NCBI RefSeq assembly: GCF_014267345.1
Contig: NZ_JACMYD010000004.1
Location: 62,001 to 126,000 of the forward strand
Source: Corynebacterium sp. zg-331
GTDB lineage: Bacteria > Actinomycetota > Actinomycetes > Mycobacteriales > Mycobacteriaceae
DNA: 64,000 nucleotides
Reading direction: 5' to 3'
This document shows positions 1 through 8,871 of this stretch, piece after piece. A program made the position numbers and the translations under genes. The notes under the pieces are model-generated. The model was not told the origin of the DNA, made no database searches, and worked only from the letters and a program-made list of their open reading frames with translations. The first letter of the stretch is position 1; each line of letters opens with the position of its first letter.

Positions 1-1236
1 CTCCGGCAGCAGGTGATCCAGCAGGTCGTCCACGGCCACAGCACCGAGCAGATGATGGTCCTCGTCGATCACCGGGCCGCACACCAGGTTATAGGTAGCA
101 AAATACCGTGCGGCGGTCTCCTGGTCGTCATCGGCGTACAGCGGGGGCAAGTCGGGATCTAGGATGCCCGAGATCAGCGTGGATGGGGGCTCGCGCAGCA
201 GCTTTTGCAGGTGAACGCATCCCAGGTAGCGTCCGGTGGGGGTGGCCGTGGGCGGGCGCACCACGAAGATCAGGGAGGCCAGGGAGGTGGGTAGCTCGGG
301 ATTGCGGGCCAGGGCCAGGGCCTCGGCCACGGTGGTCTGCGGACTTAAGATCAGCGGCTCCGGGGTCATGAGTGCGCCCACGGTATCTGGGGAAAAGCTC
401 ATCAGGCGACGCACCGGGGCGGACTCCTCCGGATCCATCAGCTCGAGCAGTACCTCGGCGGTGTTATCGGGGAGTTCCTGGAGGATGTCGGCGGCGTCGT
501 CGGGATCCATTTCCTCCAGGACGTCGGCGGCCCGCTCGATGTCGAGCGTTTCTAAGAGCTCGGCCTGGCGCTCATCGGGGAGTTCCTGGAGGACGTCGGC
601 CAGGCGGTCGTCGTCGAGCTCGTTGGCGAGTTGATTACGCTGCGTGGTGGGCAAGGAGTGCAGGTAATTGGCCACGTCCGCCGGGCGCATGTCCTTGAAG
701 GAGGCGATGGTATCGGCCAGATTATCGGAGCGGCCCACCCCGGCGGCGGTGATGCCGTGCACGTACTGCCAGTCCACCGTGAAAAGTTCCCGGGAACGGA
801 ATCCCTGCCGCGCCCCGAACACGGCCACGCGCGAGAGGACCCAGTCGCGGGTGCGGGTGCGCTCCAGCTCTACGTCCGCGATTTCTACTGCCCGTCCGTG
901 CAGGTGCTCCAGCTCCGGTTCGTCCGTGTGTACCTTGGATCCCACCAGATCGCCCATCACGGTGAGTTCCCCCGTACGCGGCTGGAAAGAGCGCATGGAG
1001 ACCGAGCCGGTGGCCAAGGTGATATCGCCGGGCTCGATGGCCGCGATGCGCAGCATAGGGACGAAAATCCTGCGCTTGGTGACCAGCTCTACCACCAGGC
1101 CCAGGGCCCGAGAGGCGTGGCCCTCCGGGCGAATGGTGACCACGACGTCACGCACCCGACCGATAGCATCCATGTCCGGGCCGCGCACCACCATGCCGGA
1201 GAGCCTGCCGGAATACACGCGGGTGACTGCACTCAT
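1..1236 (-). CDS. MgtE-N / CBS domain protein (3' end cut by window)
   Basis: Reading runs from ATG at 1236 to the window edge, 412 codons without a stop, so the C-terminus is missing. The first ~110 residues resemble a PRC-barrel-like region. Residues ~185-290 form the MgtE N-type superhelix, with repeated LQELPDE-, LLETLDIE- and LEEMDPDDAADIL-like helices. From ~295 to the edge there is a CBS pair (MTPEPLILSPQTTVAEAL, then AVDDLLDHLLPE). In magnesium channels these domains sense Mg2+. No membrane segment is visible before the edge, so it may be a soluble stand-alone sensor rather than a full transporter. A -10 hexamer eight bases upstream suggests a leaderless mRNA. It is divergent from the YflT-like gene. 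Confidence 0.85.
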   Translation of the reverse strand, partial: MSAVTRVYSGRLSGMVVRGPDMDAIGRVRDVVVTIRPEGHASRALGLVVELVTKRRIFVPMLRIAAIEPGDITLATGSVSMRSFQPRTGELTVMGDLVGSKVHTDEPELEHLHGRAVEIADVELERTRTRDWVLSRVAVFGARQGFRSRELFTVDWQYVHGITAAGVGRSDNLADTIASFKDMRPADVANYLHSLPTTQRNQLANELDDDRLADVLQELPDERQAELLETLDIERAADVLEEMDPDDAADILQELPDNTAEVLLELMDPEESAPVRRLMSFSPDTVGALMTPEPLILSPQTTVAEALALARNPELPTSLASLIFVVRPPTATPTGRYLGCVHLQKLLREPPSTLISGILDPDLPPLYADDDQETAARYFATYNLVCGPVIDEDHHLLGAVAVDDLLDHLLPE

Positions 1237-1244
1237 ACACGCGG

Positions 1245-1250
1245 ATTCTA
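1245..1250 (-). promoter_or_regulatory. -10 hexamer TAGAAT for the MgtE-N/CBS gene
   Basis: TAGAAT on the minus strand ends eight bases before the ATG at 1236, which places transcription start at or next to the start codon. No Shine-Dalgarno sequence lies between them. Confidence 0.5.
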
Positions 1251-1339
1251 CCGCAGGAGCGTGGCGGGGGAACTTTTGTCTGCACTGAGGCGTTACCAAT
1301 CTCGAACGACTAAAAGATAAACAGCAAGGAACTTCCCCG

Positions 1340-1834
1340 ATGACGAAACCTTCATCACCCTTTCCTTCTCGGCAACGTCCCTCCGGTTGGCCCGTGGGCA
1401 GCTTTGAGAGCTACGCCCAGGCGCAACGAGCCGTGGATACCCTTTCCGATAACAATTTCCCCGTGAATAAACTCACCATCGTGGGCGTGGATCTCATGGA
1501 GGTCGAATCTGTGACCGGCCGACTTAGCTGGGGCCGCGTGCTCGGTGGTGGGGCGATGTCTGGCGCTTGGATGGGCGTCTTTATCGGACTGCTTTTGGGG
1601 ATCTTTGAGGCGAACTTCCTCTCTCCCATCCTCACCGGTATCGTGATCGGTGCCTTTTTCGGCGTCATCATGGCGGCGGTGCCCTACGCCATGAGCCGAG
1701 GCCAGCGGGATTTTACCTCCGCCACCACCATCGTGGCGGGGCGCTACGACATTCTTTGCGATCCGCAGCTCGCGCCCCAGGCGCGCGACGCGATCGCCCA
1801 GATGAACATCGGCGCCGCGCCGCGGACCGACTAA
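1340..1834 (+). CDS. YflT / general stress protein 17M-like membrane protein
   Basis: The 164-residue protein has the general stress protein 17M (YflT) signature near residues 20-50: GSFESYAQAQRAVDTLSD, then N-F-P-V-N-K-L-T-I-V-G. Two glycine-rich hydrophobic segments follow (~70-95 and ~98-118), then a soluble C-terminus. Homologues have a small ferredoxin-like domain next to a two-helix membrane hairpin. Their molecular role is unknown; in Bacillus the name-giving protein is stress induced. The start is supported by AAGGAA eight bases upstream. The gene is divergent from the MgtE-N gene and precedes a lipoprotein gene with its own promoter. Confidence 0.8.
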   Translation: MTKPSSPFPSRQRPSGWPVGSFESYAQAQRAVDTLSDNNFPVNKLTIVGVDLMEVESVTGRLSWGRVLGGGAMSGAWMGVFIGLLLGIFEANFLSPILTGIVIGAFFGVIMAAVPYAMSRGQRDFTSATTIVAGRYDILCDPQLAPQARDAIAQMNIGAAPRTD

Positions 1835-1844
1835 CCGCGCCGGG

Positions 1845-1850
1845 TACACT
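1845..1850 (+). promoter_or_regulatory. -10 hexamer TACACT for the lipoprotein gene
   Basis: TACACT ends seven bases before ATG 1858 and no Shine-Dalgarno sequence lies between them, consistent with a leaderless transcript. Confidence 0.45.
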
Positions 1851-1857
1851 ACGCGGC

Positions 1858-2577
1858 ATGGATCGCCGCGTCACCCGTGCCCCCCGCCGTCCCCGGTCGC
1901 ACCGTCGTCTCCGCGCGCAGCTTCGGCAGACGGCGTGGATATCCGCCACGGCGCTGCTGTGTGCCTCCTGCTCGGCCGCGGAGCCGGAGAACCCCGATGC
2001 ACAGGAGGAGACACCCAGGGTGGTACACATCGTGGCGGCGAGTGATTCCATCGAGCAGCAGGCGCTCGCGCACCTGTATCGTCTGGCAATGGCCGAGGAA
2101 AACGTGGTTTCCACGGTGGAGACCCGGCCGGGACGAGGCGAGGAGATGCTGGAATGGCTGCGCGACCCCGGGGTAGACATGGTGGTGGGGTGCACCGGCG
2201 TGCTGCTGGGGGAATCCTCGCCGCACCAGGCCGAGGAGCTAAACCGGGAACTCGCGGACACCGACCTGGATTCCCAGGAGGCGATGGAGCTCACCTACGA
2301 GACGGTGATGGGAACCCTGGGATACGAATACGGGGTGCCCGATCCCTCCCCGGCGCAGGGCTGCGCGGTGAGCACCGGGCGGCGGGACGCACTCCCGCGG
2401 AATATTCTGCCGGTGTTTCGCAAGCTGAGCGTGGGGCGCGAGGGCTTTAAAGAAATGAATCGCCTCACGCGCCTGATCACCACGCACGATGTGGAAACCC
2501 TGGTAGAAGACGCGGTGGAATCCGGCGACGTGGCGGCCACCGCGGAGCGGTGGTACCGGGAGAACGCCACGATCTAG
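1858..2577 (+). CDS. Putative lipoprotein, solute-binding-like
   Basis: The predicted 239-residue product begins with an Arg-rich n-region, then a hydrophobic stretch ending in a lipobox (L-L-C-A-S-C, with the Cys near residue 42), so it is probably a diacylglycerol-anchored lipoprotein exported across the membrane. The mature part contains the fold-like segments VVHIVAASDSIEQQALAHLY and MVVGCTGVLLGE, reminiscent of glycine-betaine-type periplasmic binding proteins, but no transporter partner is adjacent. A lipoprotein or secreted protein next to odhA is a familiar corynebacterial arrangement. The ATG at 1858 was chosen over upstream in-frame starts because of the -10 hexamer just before it. 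The gene is convergent with odhA. Ligand unknown. Confidence 0.65.
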   Translation: MDRRVTRAPRRPRSHRRLRAQLRQTAWISATALLCASCSAAEPENPDAQEETPRVVHIVAASDSIEQQALAHLYRLAMAEENVVSTVETRPGRGEEMLEWLRDPGVDMVVGCTGVLLGESSPHQAEELNRELADTDLDSQEAMELTYETVMGTLGYEYGVPDPSPAQGCAVSTGRRDALPRNILPVFRKLSVGREGFKEMNRLTRLITTHDVETLVEDAVESGDVAATAERWYRENATI

Positions 2578-2592
2578 GCGCGGCGTCCCAAG

Positions 2593-2636
2593 AAAAACGC
2601 GGGGCGGAGGGGCGATGCTGCCCCATCCACCCCGCG
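2593..2636 (-). terminator. Rho-independent terminator of odhA
   Basis: A long interrupted hairpin (outer arms CGCGGGG at 2598-2604 and CCCCGCG at 2630-2636, with an inner GGGGC/GCCCC stem) is followed on the minus strand by five T residues (2597-2593). It lies between the convergent lipoprotein and odhA genes. Confidence 0.75.
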
Positions 2637-2651
2637 CGGTGCGGCCTAGTG

Positions 2652-5600
2652 CTATCGGCTAAAGACCTCGTTCAGGAGCTGCTCCTGCTCGGCCTGGTGC
2701 ACCTTGGCGATGCCCGTGGCCGTGGAGGACTGTGCTCGCCGAGACACGCGGCGCATCGGCAGGAGGTCCGGGATCAACTCCGGCAGGTGCTCGTGGAGGA
2801 AGGGCCACGGACCCTGGTTGGCCGGCTCATCCTGGCAGAACACGATCTCCTCGGCGTTCGGGTAGCACGCGAATGCCTCGCGCAGCCGGTTGAAGGGGAT
2901 CGGGTGCAGCATCTCGACGCGCACGATCGCCACGTCCTCGCGACCTTCCTTGGCGCGGCGCTTCTCCAGCTCCCAGTAGAGCTTGCCGGAAACCAACAGG
3001 ATGGTGCGCACCTTCTCGGTATCGCCCACCACCGCGCCGGACCGATCGATCTTGGTGGGGTCGTTGATCACCGAGCTAAAGGAGGTGACCTCGGTGAACT
3101 CCTCCGGGGCGGAGACCGCAGCCTTGTTGCGCAGCATCGACTTCGGGGTAAACACCACCAGCGGGCGCTTCATGGTCCCCAGCGCGTGCCGGCGCAGGAG
3201 GTGGAAGTAGTTGGCGGGCGTGGAGGGCTGCGCGATGGTCATCGACCCCTCGGCGGCCAGCTGCAGGAAGCGCTCGATGCGGGCGGAGGAGTGATCCGGG
3301 CCCTGGCCCTCGTAGCCGTGGGGTAGCAGCAGGATCATGGAGGAAAGCTGGCCCCACTTGGCCTCGCCGGAGGAAACGTATTCGTCGATGATGGTTTGAG
3401 CGCCATTGGCGAAGTCGCCGAATTGCGCCTCCCAGGCCACCACGGCGTCCGGGTTGCCCACGGAGTAGCCGTACTCGAAGCCCATGCCGGCGTACTCAGT
3501 GAGAGCGGAATTATACACAAGGAATCGGCCCCCGCGGCCCTTGCTCGCGGCCAACTCAGCCAGGGGATTGGACTCCCGGCCGGTGTGGGGATCAAAGAGC
3601 ACGGCGTGGCGCTGGGTAAAGGTGCCGCGGCGGGAATCCTCGCCGGCCAGGCGCACCAGCCTGCCGGAGTTCGCCAGGGAGGCCAAGGCGATGAGTTCGG
3701 CCCAGCCCCAATCGATGCCGCCCTCGCGCACGGAGGCCGCGCGCTGCTCGGCCACCTTCTTCACGCGACGGTGGAACTCAAAGCCCTCGGCGGGCTTGGC
3801 GTAGGCCTCGCCGATCTCCACCAGCTCGGAACGGGTGATGGAGGTATCCAGGCCTCGGGTGAGCTGCTGGGAGGCGGTGATGCCGGTCTGCTCCTGGGCA
3901 CCCTTCTTTTCGCCTTCCTTGACCTCGTTGAACACGGACTCCATCTGGTCGTGGAAGTCGCGCGCGGCGGCCTCGGCCTCCTTGGTGTTGAGGTCGCCAC
4001 GGCCGATGAGATCCTCGGTGTACTGGGCGCGCACGGAGGGGCGGTTATCGATCTGCGCGTACATGGTGGGCTGAGTCATCGAGGGATCGTCGGCCTCGTT
4101 GTGCCCGCGGCGCCGGTAGCAGATCAGATCGATGAACACGTCCTTACCGAAGCGGCGCCGGTATTCCGTGGCCAGGTTGCCCACCCACACCACGGCCTCG
4201 GGATCGTCGCCGTTGACGTGGAATACCGGGCAGTCGTAGGCCTTGGCCAAATCCGTGGAGTAGTACGAGGAACGGCTGGAATCCGGGGTGGTGGTAAAGC
4301 CGATCTGGTTATTGACCACCACGTGCACGGTGCCGCCCACGGTGTATCCACGCAGCTGCGCGAGGTTGAGCGTTTCCTGGACGATGCCGAGACCCGCGAA
4401 GGAGGCGTCGCCGTGCAGCATGAGCGGCATGACGGAGTAGCCCTCCTCGCCCTTGTCCAGAATGTCTTGCTTGGCGCGGGCGATCCCCTCCATCACGGGA
4501 TCCACGGCCTCCAGGTGAGAGGGGTTGGCGGTGAGGGTGACCTTGATCTCGCCGTCGCCGAACATCTGGATGTGCTCGCCCTCGGCACCAAGGTGATACT
4601 TCACGTCGCCGGACCCTCCGGTCTGGCCCTGCTGCATGTTGCCCTCGAACTCGTTAAAGATCTGGGCCAGGGGCTTGCCCACGATGTTGAAGAGCACGTT
4701 GAGGCGGCCGCGGTGCGGCATGCCGATGACCACTTCATCGAGCCCCTGTCCCGCGGCGGTGTCGATGGAGGCGTCCATGAGCGGGATGAGGGATTCGGCG
4801 CCCTCCAGAGAGAAGCGCTTTTGGCCCACATACTTGGTTTGCAGGAAGTTCTCAAAGGCTTCGGCCGCATTGAGCTTCTGCAGGATGTACTTTTGCTCCG
4901 CGGTGGTGGGCTTGGGCATACCGGCCTCCAGGCGATCCTGGAGCCAGTGGCGCTCGTCCTTGTCCATGATGTGCATGTACTCGGAGCCCACCTTCAGGGT
5001 GTAGGCGGCGCGCAGGCGCGAGAGCACCTCGCGCAGGGTCATGGTCTCCTTGCCGCCGAAGCCGCCGACGTGAAAGCGACGATCCAGATCCCAGATGGTC
5101 AGGCCGTGGGATTCGATGTTGAGATCGCTATGATCCGGCACCGGTAGGCCCGGCTGCTGCCAGTGCAGCGGGTTGGTGTCTGCGATGAGGTGCCCGCGCG
5201 AGCGGTAGGCCTCGATGAGCTGAATGACGCGGGTGTTCTTATCGATGCCCTGGTTGGGCACGTCCTGAGCCCAGCGCATCGGGGCGTAGGGGATGCCCAT
5301 GTCCCGGAAGATCTCGTCGTAGAACTCGTCGTCGACGAGCAGACGGGACATCTCGCGCAGAAACTCCCCGGACTCCGCGCCCTGGATCACCCGGTGATCG
5401 TAGGTGGAGGTGATGGTGACGAGTTTGCCCACGCCGAGCTCGGCCAGGCGGTCGGTGGAGGCCCCGGCGAACTCCGCGGGATAGTCCATGGCGCCCACGC
5501 CGATGATGGTGCCCTGCCCCTTGGTCAGGCGGGGAATGGAGTGGCGGGTGCCGATGCCACCGGGGTTGGTCAGGGAGATGGTTACGCCCTGGAAGTCGTC

Positions 5601-6356
5601 CATCGTGAGCTTGTTCTTGCGCGAGCGCGCCACGATGTCCTCGTAGGCCTCCACGAAGCCGCGGAAGTCCATTTTTTCCGTTGCCTTGATGGCGGCTACC
5701 ACCAGCGCGCGCGCGCCATCCTTTTGGGGAAGGTCGATGGCCAGGCCTAGGTTAATGTGCTCGGGATTGACCACGGTGGGCTTACCGGATTCGTTGAGCT
5801 CGTAGCGCACGTTCATCGAGGGATGAATCTGGGTGGCCTTGACGAGGGCCCAGCCGATGATGTGGGTGAAGGAGATCTTGCCGCCGCTGGTGCGGCGCAG
5901 GTGATCGTTGATAATGGCGCGGTTCTCGAACATCAGCCGGGCGGGCATATCGCGCACCGTGGTGGCCGTGGGAATCGTCAGCGATTCCTCCATGTTCTTG
6001 GCGATCGCCTTAAACGTACCCTTGAGCTGCGCGGCCCCGGGCTCGGGGAGGTCCTTCATGTCCGCGAGCGGGGAAGCGGGCTTGGTGCGCACCGGCTTGG
6101 GGCGATCCGGGGAGCCGCTGCGCGGGCCGGGGGATGCCGAGGCCGTGGTCGAGGGGGCATCGGTGGTAGCGCCCTTATCGCCGGTGGTGGCCGGGGCCGC
6201 TGCACGGGACGGTGCCGGGGCGGCGGAGGGGGTGGTCCCCTGCTGGGCGAAGAGATCGCGCCATTCTTGATCCACGGACTGCGGGTCCTTCTGCCACTGC
6301 TGGTACATCTGATCAACCAGCCACTGATTCTGGCCGAAGTTGCTAGCGCTGCTCAC
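2652..6356 (-). CDS. odhA: 2-oxoglutarate dehydrogenase E1o/E2o fusion protein OdhA
   Basis: The 1234-residue protein is the corynebacterial/mycobacterial type of 2-oxoglutarate dehydrogenase. A short E1 N-terminal peptide ([20 protein letters not shown]) is followed by an Ala/Pro-rich linker (~40-105), a lipoyl-domain-less E2 acyltransferase domain (~110-350, with DHRV near 325) and a full thiamine-diphosphate E1 domain (~370-1234, including PHRGRLNVL and GDA/N motifs). It catalyses oxidative decarboxylation of 2-oxoglutarate in the TCA cycle. In C. glutamicum the homologue joins a mixed complex with AceE, AceF and Lpd and is inhibited by OdhI. I prefer GTG at 6356 to ATG at 6374 because it gives the family N-terminus; an AGGCG lies upstream. 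It is monocistronic, with its own terminator. Confidence 0.95.
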   Translation of the reverse strand: MSSASNFGQNQWLVDQMYQQWQKDPQSVDQEWRDLFAQQGTTPSAAPAPSRAAAPATTGDKGATTDAPSTTASASPGPRSGSPDRPKPVRTKPASPLADMKDLPEPGAAQLKGTFKAIAKNMEESLTIPTATTVRDMPARLMFENRAIINDHLRRTSGGKISFTHIIGWALVKATQIHPSMNVRYELNESGKPTVVNPEHINLGLAIDLPQKDGARALVVAAIKATEKMDFRGFVEAYEDIVARSRKNKLTMDDFQGVTISLTNPGGIGTRHSIPRLTKGQGTIIGVGAMDYPAEFAGASTDRLAELGVGKLVTITSTYDHRVIQGAESGEFLREMSRLLVDDEFYDEIFRDMGIPYAPMRWAQDVPNQGIDKNTRVIQLIEAYRSRGHLIADTNPLHWQQPGLPVPDHSDLNIESHGLTIWDLDRRFHVGGFGGKETMTLREVLSRLRAAYTLKVGSEYMHIMDKDERHWLQDRLEAGMPKPTTAEQKYILQKLNAAEAFENFLQTKYVGQKRFSLEGAESLIPLMDASIDTAAGQGLDEVVIGMPHRGRLNVLFNIVGKPLAQIFNEFEGNMQQGQTGGSGDVKYHLGAEGEHIQMFGDGEIKVTLTANPSHLEAVDPVMEGIARAKQDILDKGEEGYSVMPLMLHGDASFAGLGIVQETLNLAQLRGYTVGGTVHVVVNNQIGFTTTPDSSRSSYYSTDLAKAYDCPVFHVNGDDPEAVVWVGNLATEYRRRFGKDVFIDLICYRRRGHNEADDPSMTQPTMYAQIDNRPSVRAQYTEDLIGRGDLNTKEAEAAARDFHDQMESVFNEVKEGEKKGAQEQTGITASQQLTRGLDTSITRSELVEIGEAYAKPAEGFEFHRRVKKVAEQRAASVREGGIDWGWAELIALASLANSGRLVRLAGEDSRRGTFTQRHAVLFDPHTGRESNPLAELAASKGRGGRFLVYNSALTEYAGMGFEYGYSVGNPDAVVAWEAQFGDFANGAQTIIDEYVSSGEAKWGQLSSMILLLPHGYEGQGPDHSSARIERFLQLAAEGSMTIAQPSTPANYFHLLRRHALGTMKRPLVVFTPKSMLRNKAAVSAPEEFTEVTSFSSVINDPTKIDRSGAVVGDTEKVRTILLVSGKLYWELEKRRAKEGREDVAIVRVEMLHPIPFNRLREAFACYPNAEEIVFCQDEPANQGPWPFLHEHLPELIPDLLPMRRVSRRAQSSTATGIAKVHQAEQEQLLNEVFSR

Positions 6357-6473
6357 GGCAGTTACTCGCCTCATTTCATTGATGGGTTGTACTCGCGTAC
6401 TCGACTTTAACCGTCTACTGTAATCATCTTCGAAAACGTCTGGGGCAACCCCCGGTTAGTCCCACGTCATGGA

Positions 6474-6499
6474 GGGGGATCCTACCCCCAAAAGTGGGG
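6474..6499. promoter_or_regulatory. Alternating G5 / C5 / G4 tract upstream of odhA
   Basis: GGGGG at 6474-6478, CCCCC at 6485-6489 and GGGG at 6496-6499 are spaced six bases apart. CCCCA/TGGGG can form a 5-bp stem with a four-base loop. C4-6/G4-6 tracts of this kind are known targets of RamA in C. glutamicum, but the hairpin could equally terminate the upstream minus-strand gene that stops at 6524. Which of these applies is inference. Confidence 0.35.
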
Positions 6500-6523
6500 A
6501 TCGGTCGCGGACTATTTTAGGTT

Positions 6524-7186
6524 TTACCATTCCGCGAGGGCCTCGCGGGTGTGGCGGATCATCTTCTTGGCGATTCCGCGATTGGCCATCAGGCCCACCA
6601 CCGAGCCAATACCCAGCGGCATGAGCTTGCCGAGCCAGGCCCCGGTCATCCTCGTGGTGCTACGCCCCAGTAGCGTGCGCAGGAGTCGATTGTTGATCTG
6701 TCCCAGGGCGGTGCCGGAGAACCGTGACGTGTGAGGCATGGAGAGACGATCCACCCCGGCGGGCAGGAGGGCGTCCACGATGGCGGTGCCGGAGGAACCC
6801 AGCAGACACATCATCACGATCATGCGGCGGCGTTCGGGATCGTGGATATGCACCCCGTGCGCGTGCGCGCTGGCTACGCAGTAGAAGGCGGCGACGTCGA
6901 GAAATACCAGGGACTCGGCGCTCAGCGCGGCCGCTCCGGTGAGTAGGCCGACGCCGGGAATGGCCGCGGCTCCGCCGGCGGAGGCGCCGGAACCGGATAC
7001 CACGCGCAGAAAGTGCTTATCCAGGGCGCGCTGAATCTCCTCCGGGGTGGCCCCGGGGTGCCTGCGGCGGAGGCGGGAGATGTAGGCCTCGATGGTGCTC
7101 GCCTGTATCCGGACTGCGCGGTCGAGCCCGGCCACCAGGGCACGTGCTACGGGATTGCGGGGGGATTCGGTGAGTGGACTAGACAT
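6524..7186 (-). CDS. Conserved hypothetical protein, EcsC-like
   Basis: The 220-residue protein has a helical N-terminus (RIQASTIEAYISRLRRRHPG), then an alanine/glycine-rich segment (~68-105, SGSGASAGGAAAIPGVG) that could be membrane-associated, a second hydrophobic stretch near MIVMMCLLGSSG, and a basic C-terminus (RGIAKKMIRHTREAL). The pattern resembles EcsC-type proteins, whose function is unknown. It begins immediately after the TAA of the upstream SDH-like gene (stop at 7187-7189, start at 7186), so the two are translated from one mRNA. No catalytic motif is recognisable. Confidence 0.6.
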   Translation of the reverse strand: MSSPLTESPRNPVARALVAGLDRAVRIQASTIEAYISRLRRRHPGATPEEIQRALDKHFLRVVSGSGASAGGAAAIPGVGLLTGAAALSAESLVFLDVAAFYCVASAHAHGVHIHDPERRRMIVMMCLLGSSGTAIVDALLPAGVDRLSMPHTSRFSGTALGQINNRLLRTLLGRSTTRMTGAWLGKLMPLGIGSVVGLMANRGIAKKMIRHTREALAEW

Positions 7187-8002
7187 TTATCGACTCTCCT
7201 GCGCGTATTGCTCGGCCTCGCGCACCTGCGCGGGGGTGGGGGTGACCCCGGTGTACAGGGTGAATTGCTCTGCGGCTTGCAAGGCGATGATGTCTCCGCC
7301 GTGAATGAGGGGCAGCCCCAGGGCCCTGGCGCGGCGAATCAACGGAGTATCCACCGGCATGGCGACGGCGTCACAGACGGCCTGGGCGCGGGCAAGCTCG
7401 GCATCGTTGAACGCCTGGATCTCCTCGTCGGGGCCGCTCATGCCCAGAGGAGTGACATTGACCAGGAAACTCGCCCCGGTGGGCACCTCGGTGGCGTGAT
7501 CCCATCCCAATCGGGTGGCCAGGCGGGTGCCGGTGTGGTGATTGCGCGCCACGATGGTGCCGCGAAACCCCAGATCGGCCAGGGCGGTGGCCACGGCGCT
7601 GGCCATGCCCCCGGAACCGCGCAGGGCCACCGGTTGTGCGGGGTCAATCCCGCTTTCTCGTACCAGCGAGGCCACGGCGAGATAATCGGTGTTGTAGCCG
7701 ATGAGATGCCCATCATCGTTGACAATAGTATTCACGGATGTAAGCCTGTGGGCGGAGTCATCCAGGGCGTCGAGCAGGGGTATGACCTGCTGTTTATAGG
7801 GCATGGATATCCCGGCGCCCCGGATTCCCAGGCCCCGGATCCCCGCCACGGCAGCGACGATGTCCTCCGGCGCGATGGCGTGGTAGGCGTAATTCAACCC
7901 GAGCCGGGAGTAGAGCCAGTTGTGGAAGCGCACCCCGTGTTGGGAGGGACGGGCCGCCAGCGAGATGCACAGCGTGGTATCGCGGTCGAGGGTAGGTACC
8001 AT
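7187..8002 (-). CDS. Shikimate dehydrogenase-like protein (AroE paralogue)
   Basis: This 271-residue protein has the shikimate dehydrogenase fold: an N-terminal substrate domain with SMPYKQQ (the catalytic-type Lys), SVNTIVN and GYNTDY (catalytic-type Asp), and a Rossmann domain with LRGSGGMASAV and NVTPLGM. The usual Ser-x-Ser shikimate-binding motif near the N-terminus is replaced by SLAARPSQHGVRFHNWLY. That sequence resembles the SDH-like (HI0607-type) subclass, so its main substrate may not be shikimate. Likely NAD(P)-dependent. A TACGGT hexamer ends seven bases before the ATG, so translation is probably leaderless. It shares its transcript with the EcsC-like gene and is divergent from the YbjN-like gene. 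Confidence 0.85.
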   Translation of the reverse strand: MVPTLDRDTTLCISLAARPSQHGVRFHNWLYSRLGLNYAYHAIAPEDIVAAVAGIRGLGIRGAGISMPYKQQVIPLLDALDDSAHRLTSVNTIVNDDGHLIGYNTDYLAVASLVRESGIDPAQPVALRGSGGMASAVATALADLGFRGTIVARNHHTGTRLATRLGWDHATEVPTGASFLVNVTPLGMSGPDEEIQAFNDAELARAQAVCDAVAMPVDTPLIRRARALGLPLIHGGDIIALQAAEQFTLYTGVTPTPAQVREAEQYAQESR

Positions 8003-8009
8003 GCCATTT

Positions 8010-8015
8010 ACCGTA
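8010..8015 (-). promoter_or_regulatory. -10 hexamer TACGGT for the SDH-like gene
   Basis: TACGGT on the minus strand ends seven bases before the ATG at 8002. The geometry is the same as at the other leaderless starts in this window. Confidence 0.45.
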
Positions 8016-8084
8016 GAGCATGGCCGGGACGGGGCCGCGGAACTGGGCGAATGCGAGTAGCGGGCGGCGCTGGGATAACCGGGC

Positions 8085-8090
8085 TAGGCT
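8085..8090 (+). promoter_or_regulatory. -10 hexamer TAGGCT for the YbjN-like gene
   Basis: TAGGCT lies 43 bases before ATG 8134, giving a short leader that contains a GGAAGG-like ribosome binding site. Confidence 0.35.
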
Positions 8091-8133
8091 GGTGCGTGTT
8101 CATCCCTCGTCGCTGGGAAGGTAGGACAAGACC

Positions 8134-8871
8134 ATGAGCTTCTTTGAGGACATCGCCGCCGCGCTGGATGCCGATGGCATCGAATCCCGGGTGGGGGGCG
8201 AGGTGCTTTTTGTTCCCATCACCTCCGAGGTGGAAATCCAGTTCATCGAGATCGACCCGCTGTTGCCCGCGGCTAATGTTTATATCGCCGCCGCCGACGT
8301 AGACGAGGACGACGAAGACTTTGAGGCCGTGCTCGTTTCCGTAGTGTTTTCCGTGGCTGATGCCGTGGCTACGGTGGCGCACCACATCGCTACCGACCAG
8401 GTGGTCACCGTCCTGCGCGACCTGCTGGAGGGGACTGATGAGCGCGTCGGGGAGTTGGACTTCTACCAGGACGCCTTGGAACCCAACTTGGTGCGCGCCG
8501 ACGTGGCGGAGAACTCCGAGATCCAGGTGTTCGTCGAGCTTATCGCCGGCCGCCCCACCGCGCGGGTGAGCTTCCTTAGCGCGGCGGAAACGGGCGAGGA
8601 CCTGATGGATCAGGCCATCGACGAGCTATGGGAATCCGACGGCGAAGCGATGCTGTCCGAGGAGGATCGACGGCGCCTTTTCCAGACCCTCGGCGACGGC
8701 GCCGACCTCGGTGAGGACGAGGTGTTGGAGCTAGGGGAATTCACGGATTTTGATCGCCTCTTCGATGTTCTTTCCCTGGCCGCAGACCAGGCGGAGAGCT
8801 GGGAGGAGCAGCTTTCGCCCGTCGATGACGAGCCGGATCTGTATGAGCCGGATGGGGAGGAAGAGGAATAG
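8134..8871 (+). CDS. Acidic conserved protein, YbjN-domain-like
   Basis: The 245-residue product is very acidic (DVDEDDEDFEAV; C-terminus YEPDGEEEE) and has two repeats of a small alpha/beta unit. The first (1-95: FFEDIAAALDADGI, then VLFVPI) matches the general look of YbjN/type III secretion chaperone-like domains. There is no signal peptide or membrane segment. Function unknown. Its TAG stop (8869-8871) overlaps the ATA codon where the nucleoside hydrolase reading frame opens, so the two genes are translationally coupled. It could be a regulator or chaperone of that operon, but nothing in the sequence proves this. Confidence 0.65.
   Translation: MSFFEDIAAALDADGIESRVGGEVLFVPITSEVEIQFIEIDPLLPAANVYIAAADVDEDDEDFEAVLVSVVFSVADAVATVAHHIATDQVVTVLRDLLEGTDERVGELDFYQDALEPNLVRADVAENSEIQVFVELIAGRPTARVSFLSAAETGEDLMDQAIDELWESDGEAMLSEEDRRRLFQTLGDGADLGEDEVLELGEFTDFDRLFDVLSLAADQAESWEEQLSPVDDEPDLYEPDGEEEE

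Noticed and set aside
3396..5147. 583-codon plus-strand ORF
   Set aside because: Lies antisense inside odhA; composition is His/Leu/Gly-rich shadow typical of high-GC genes.
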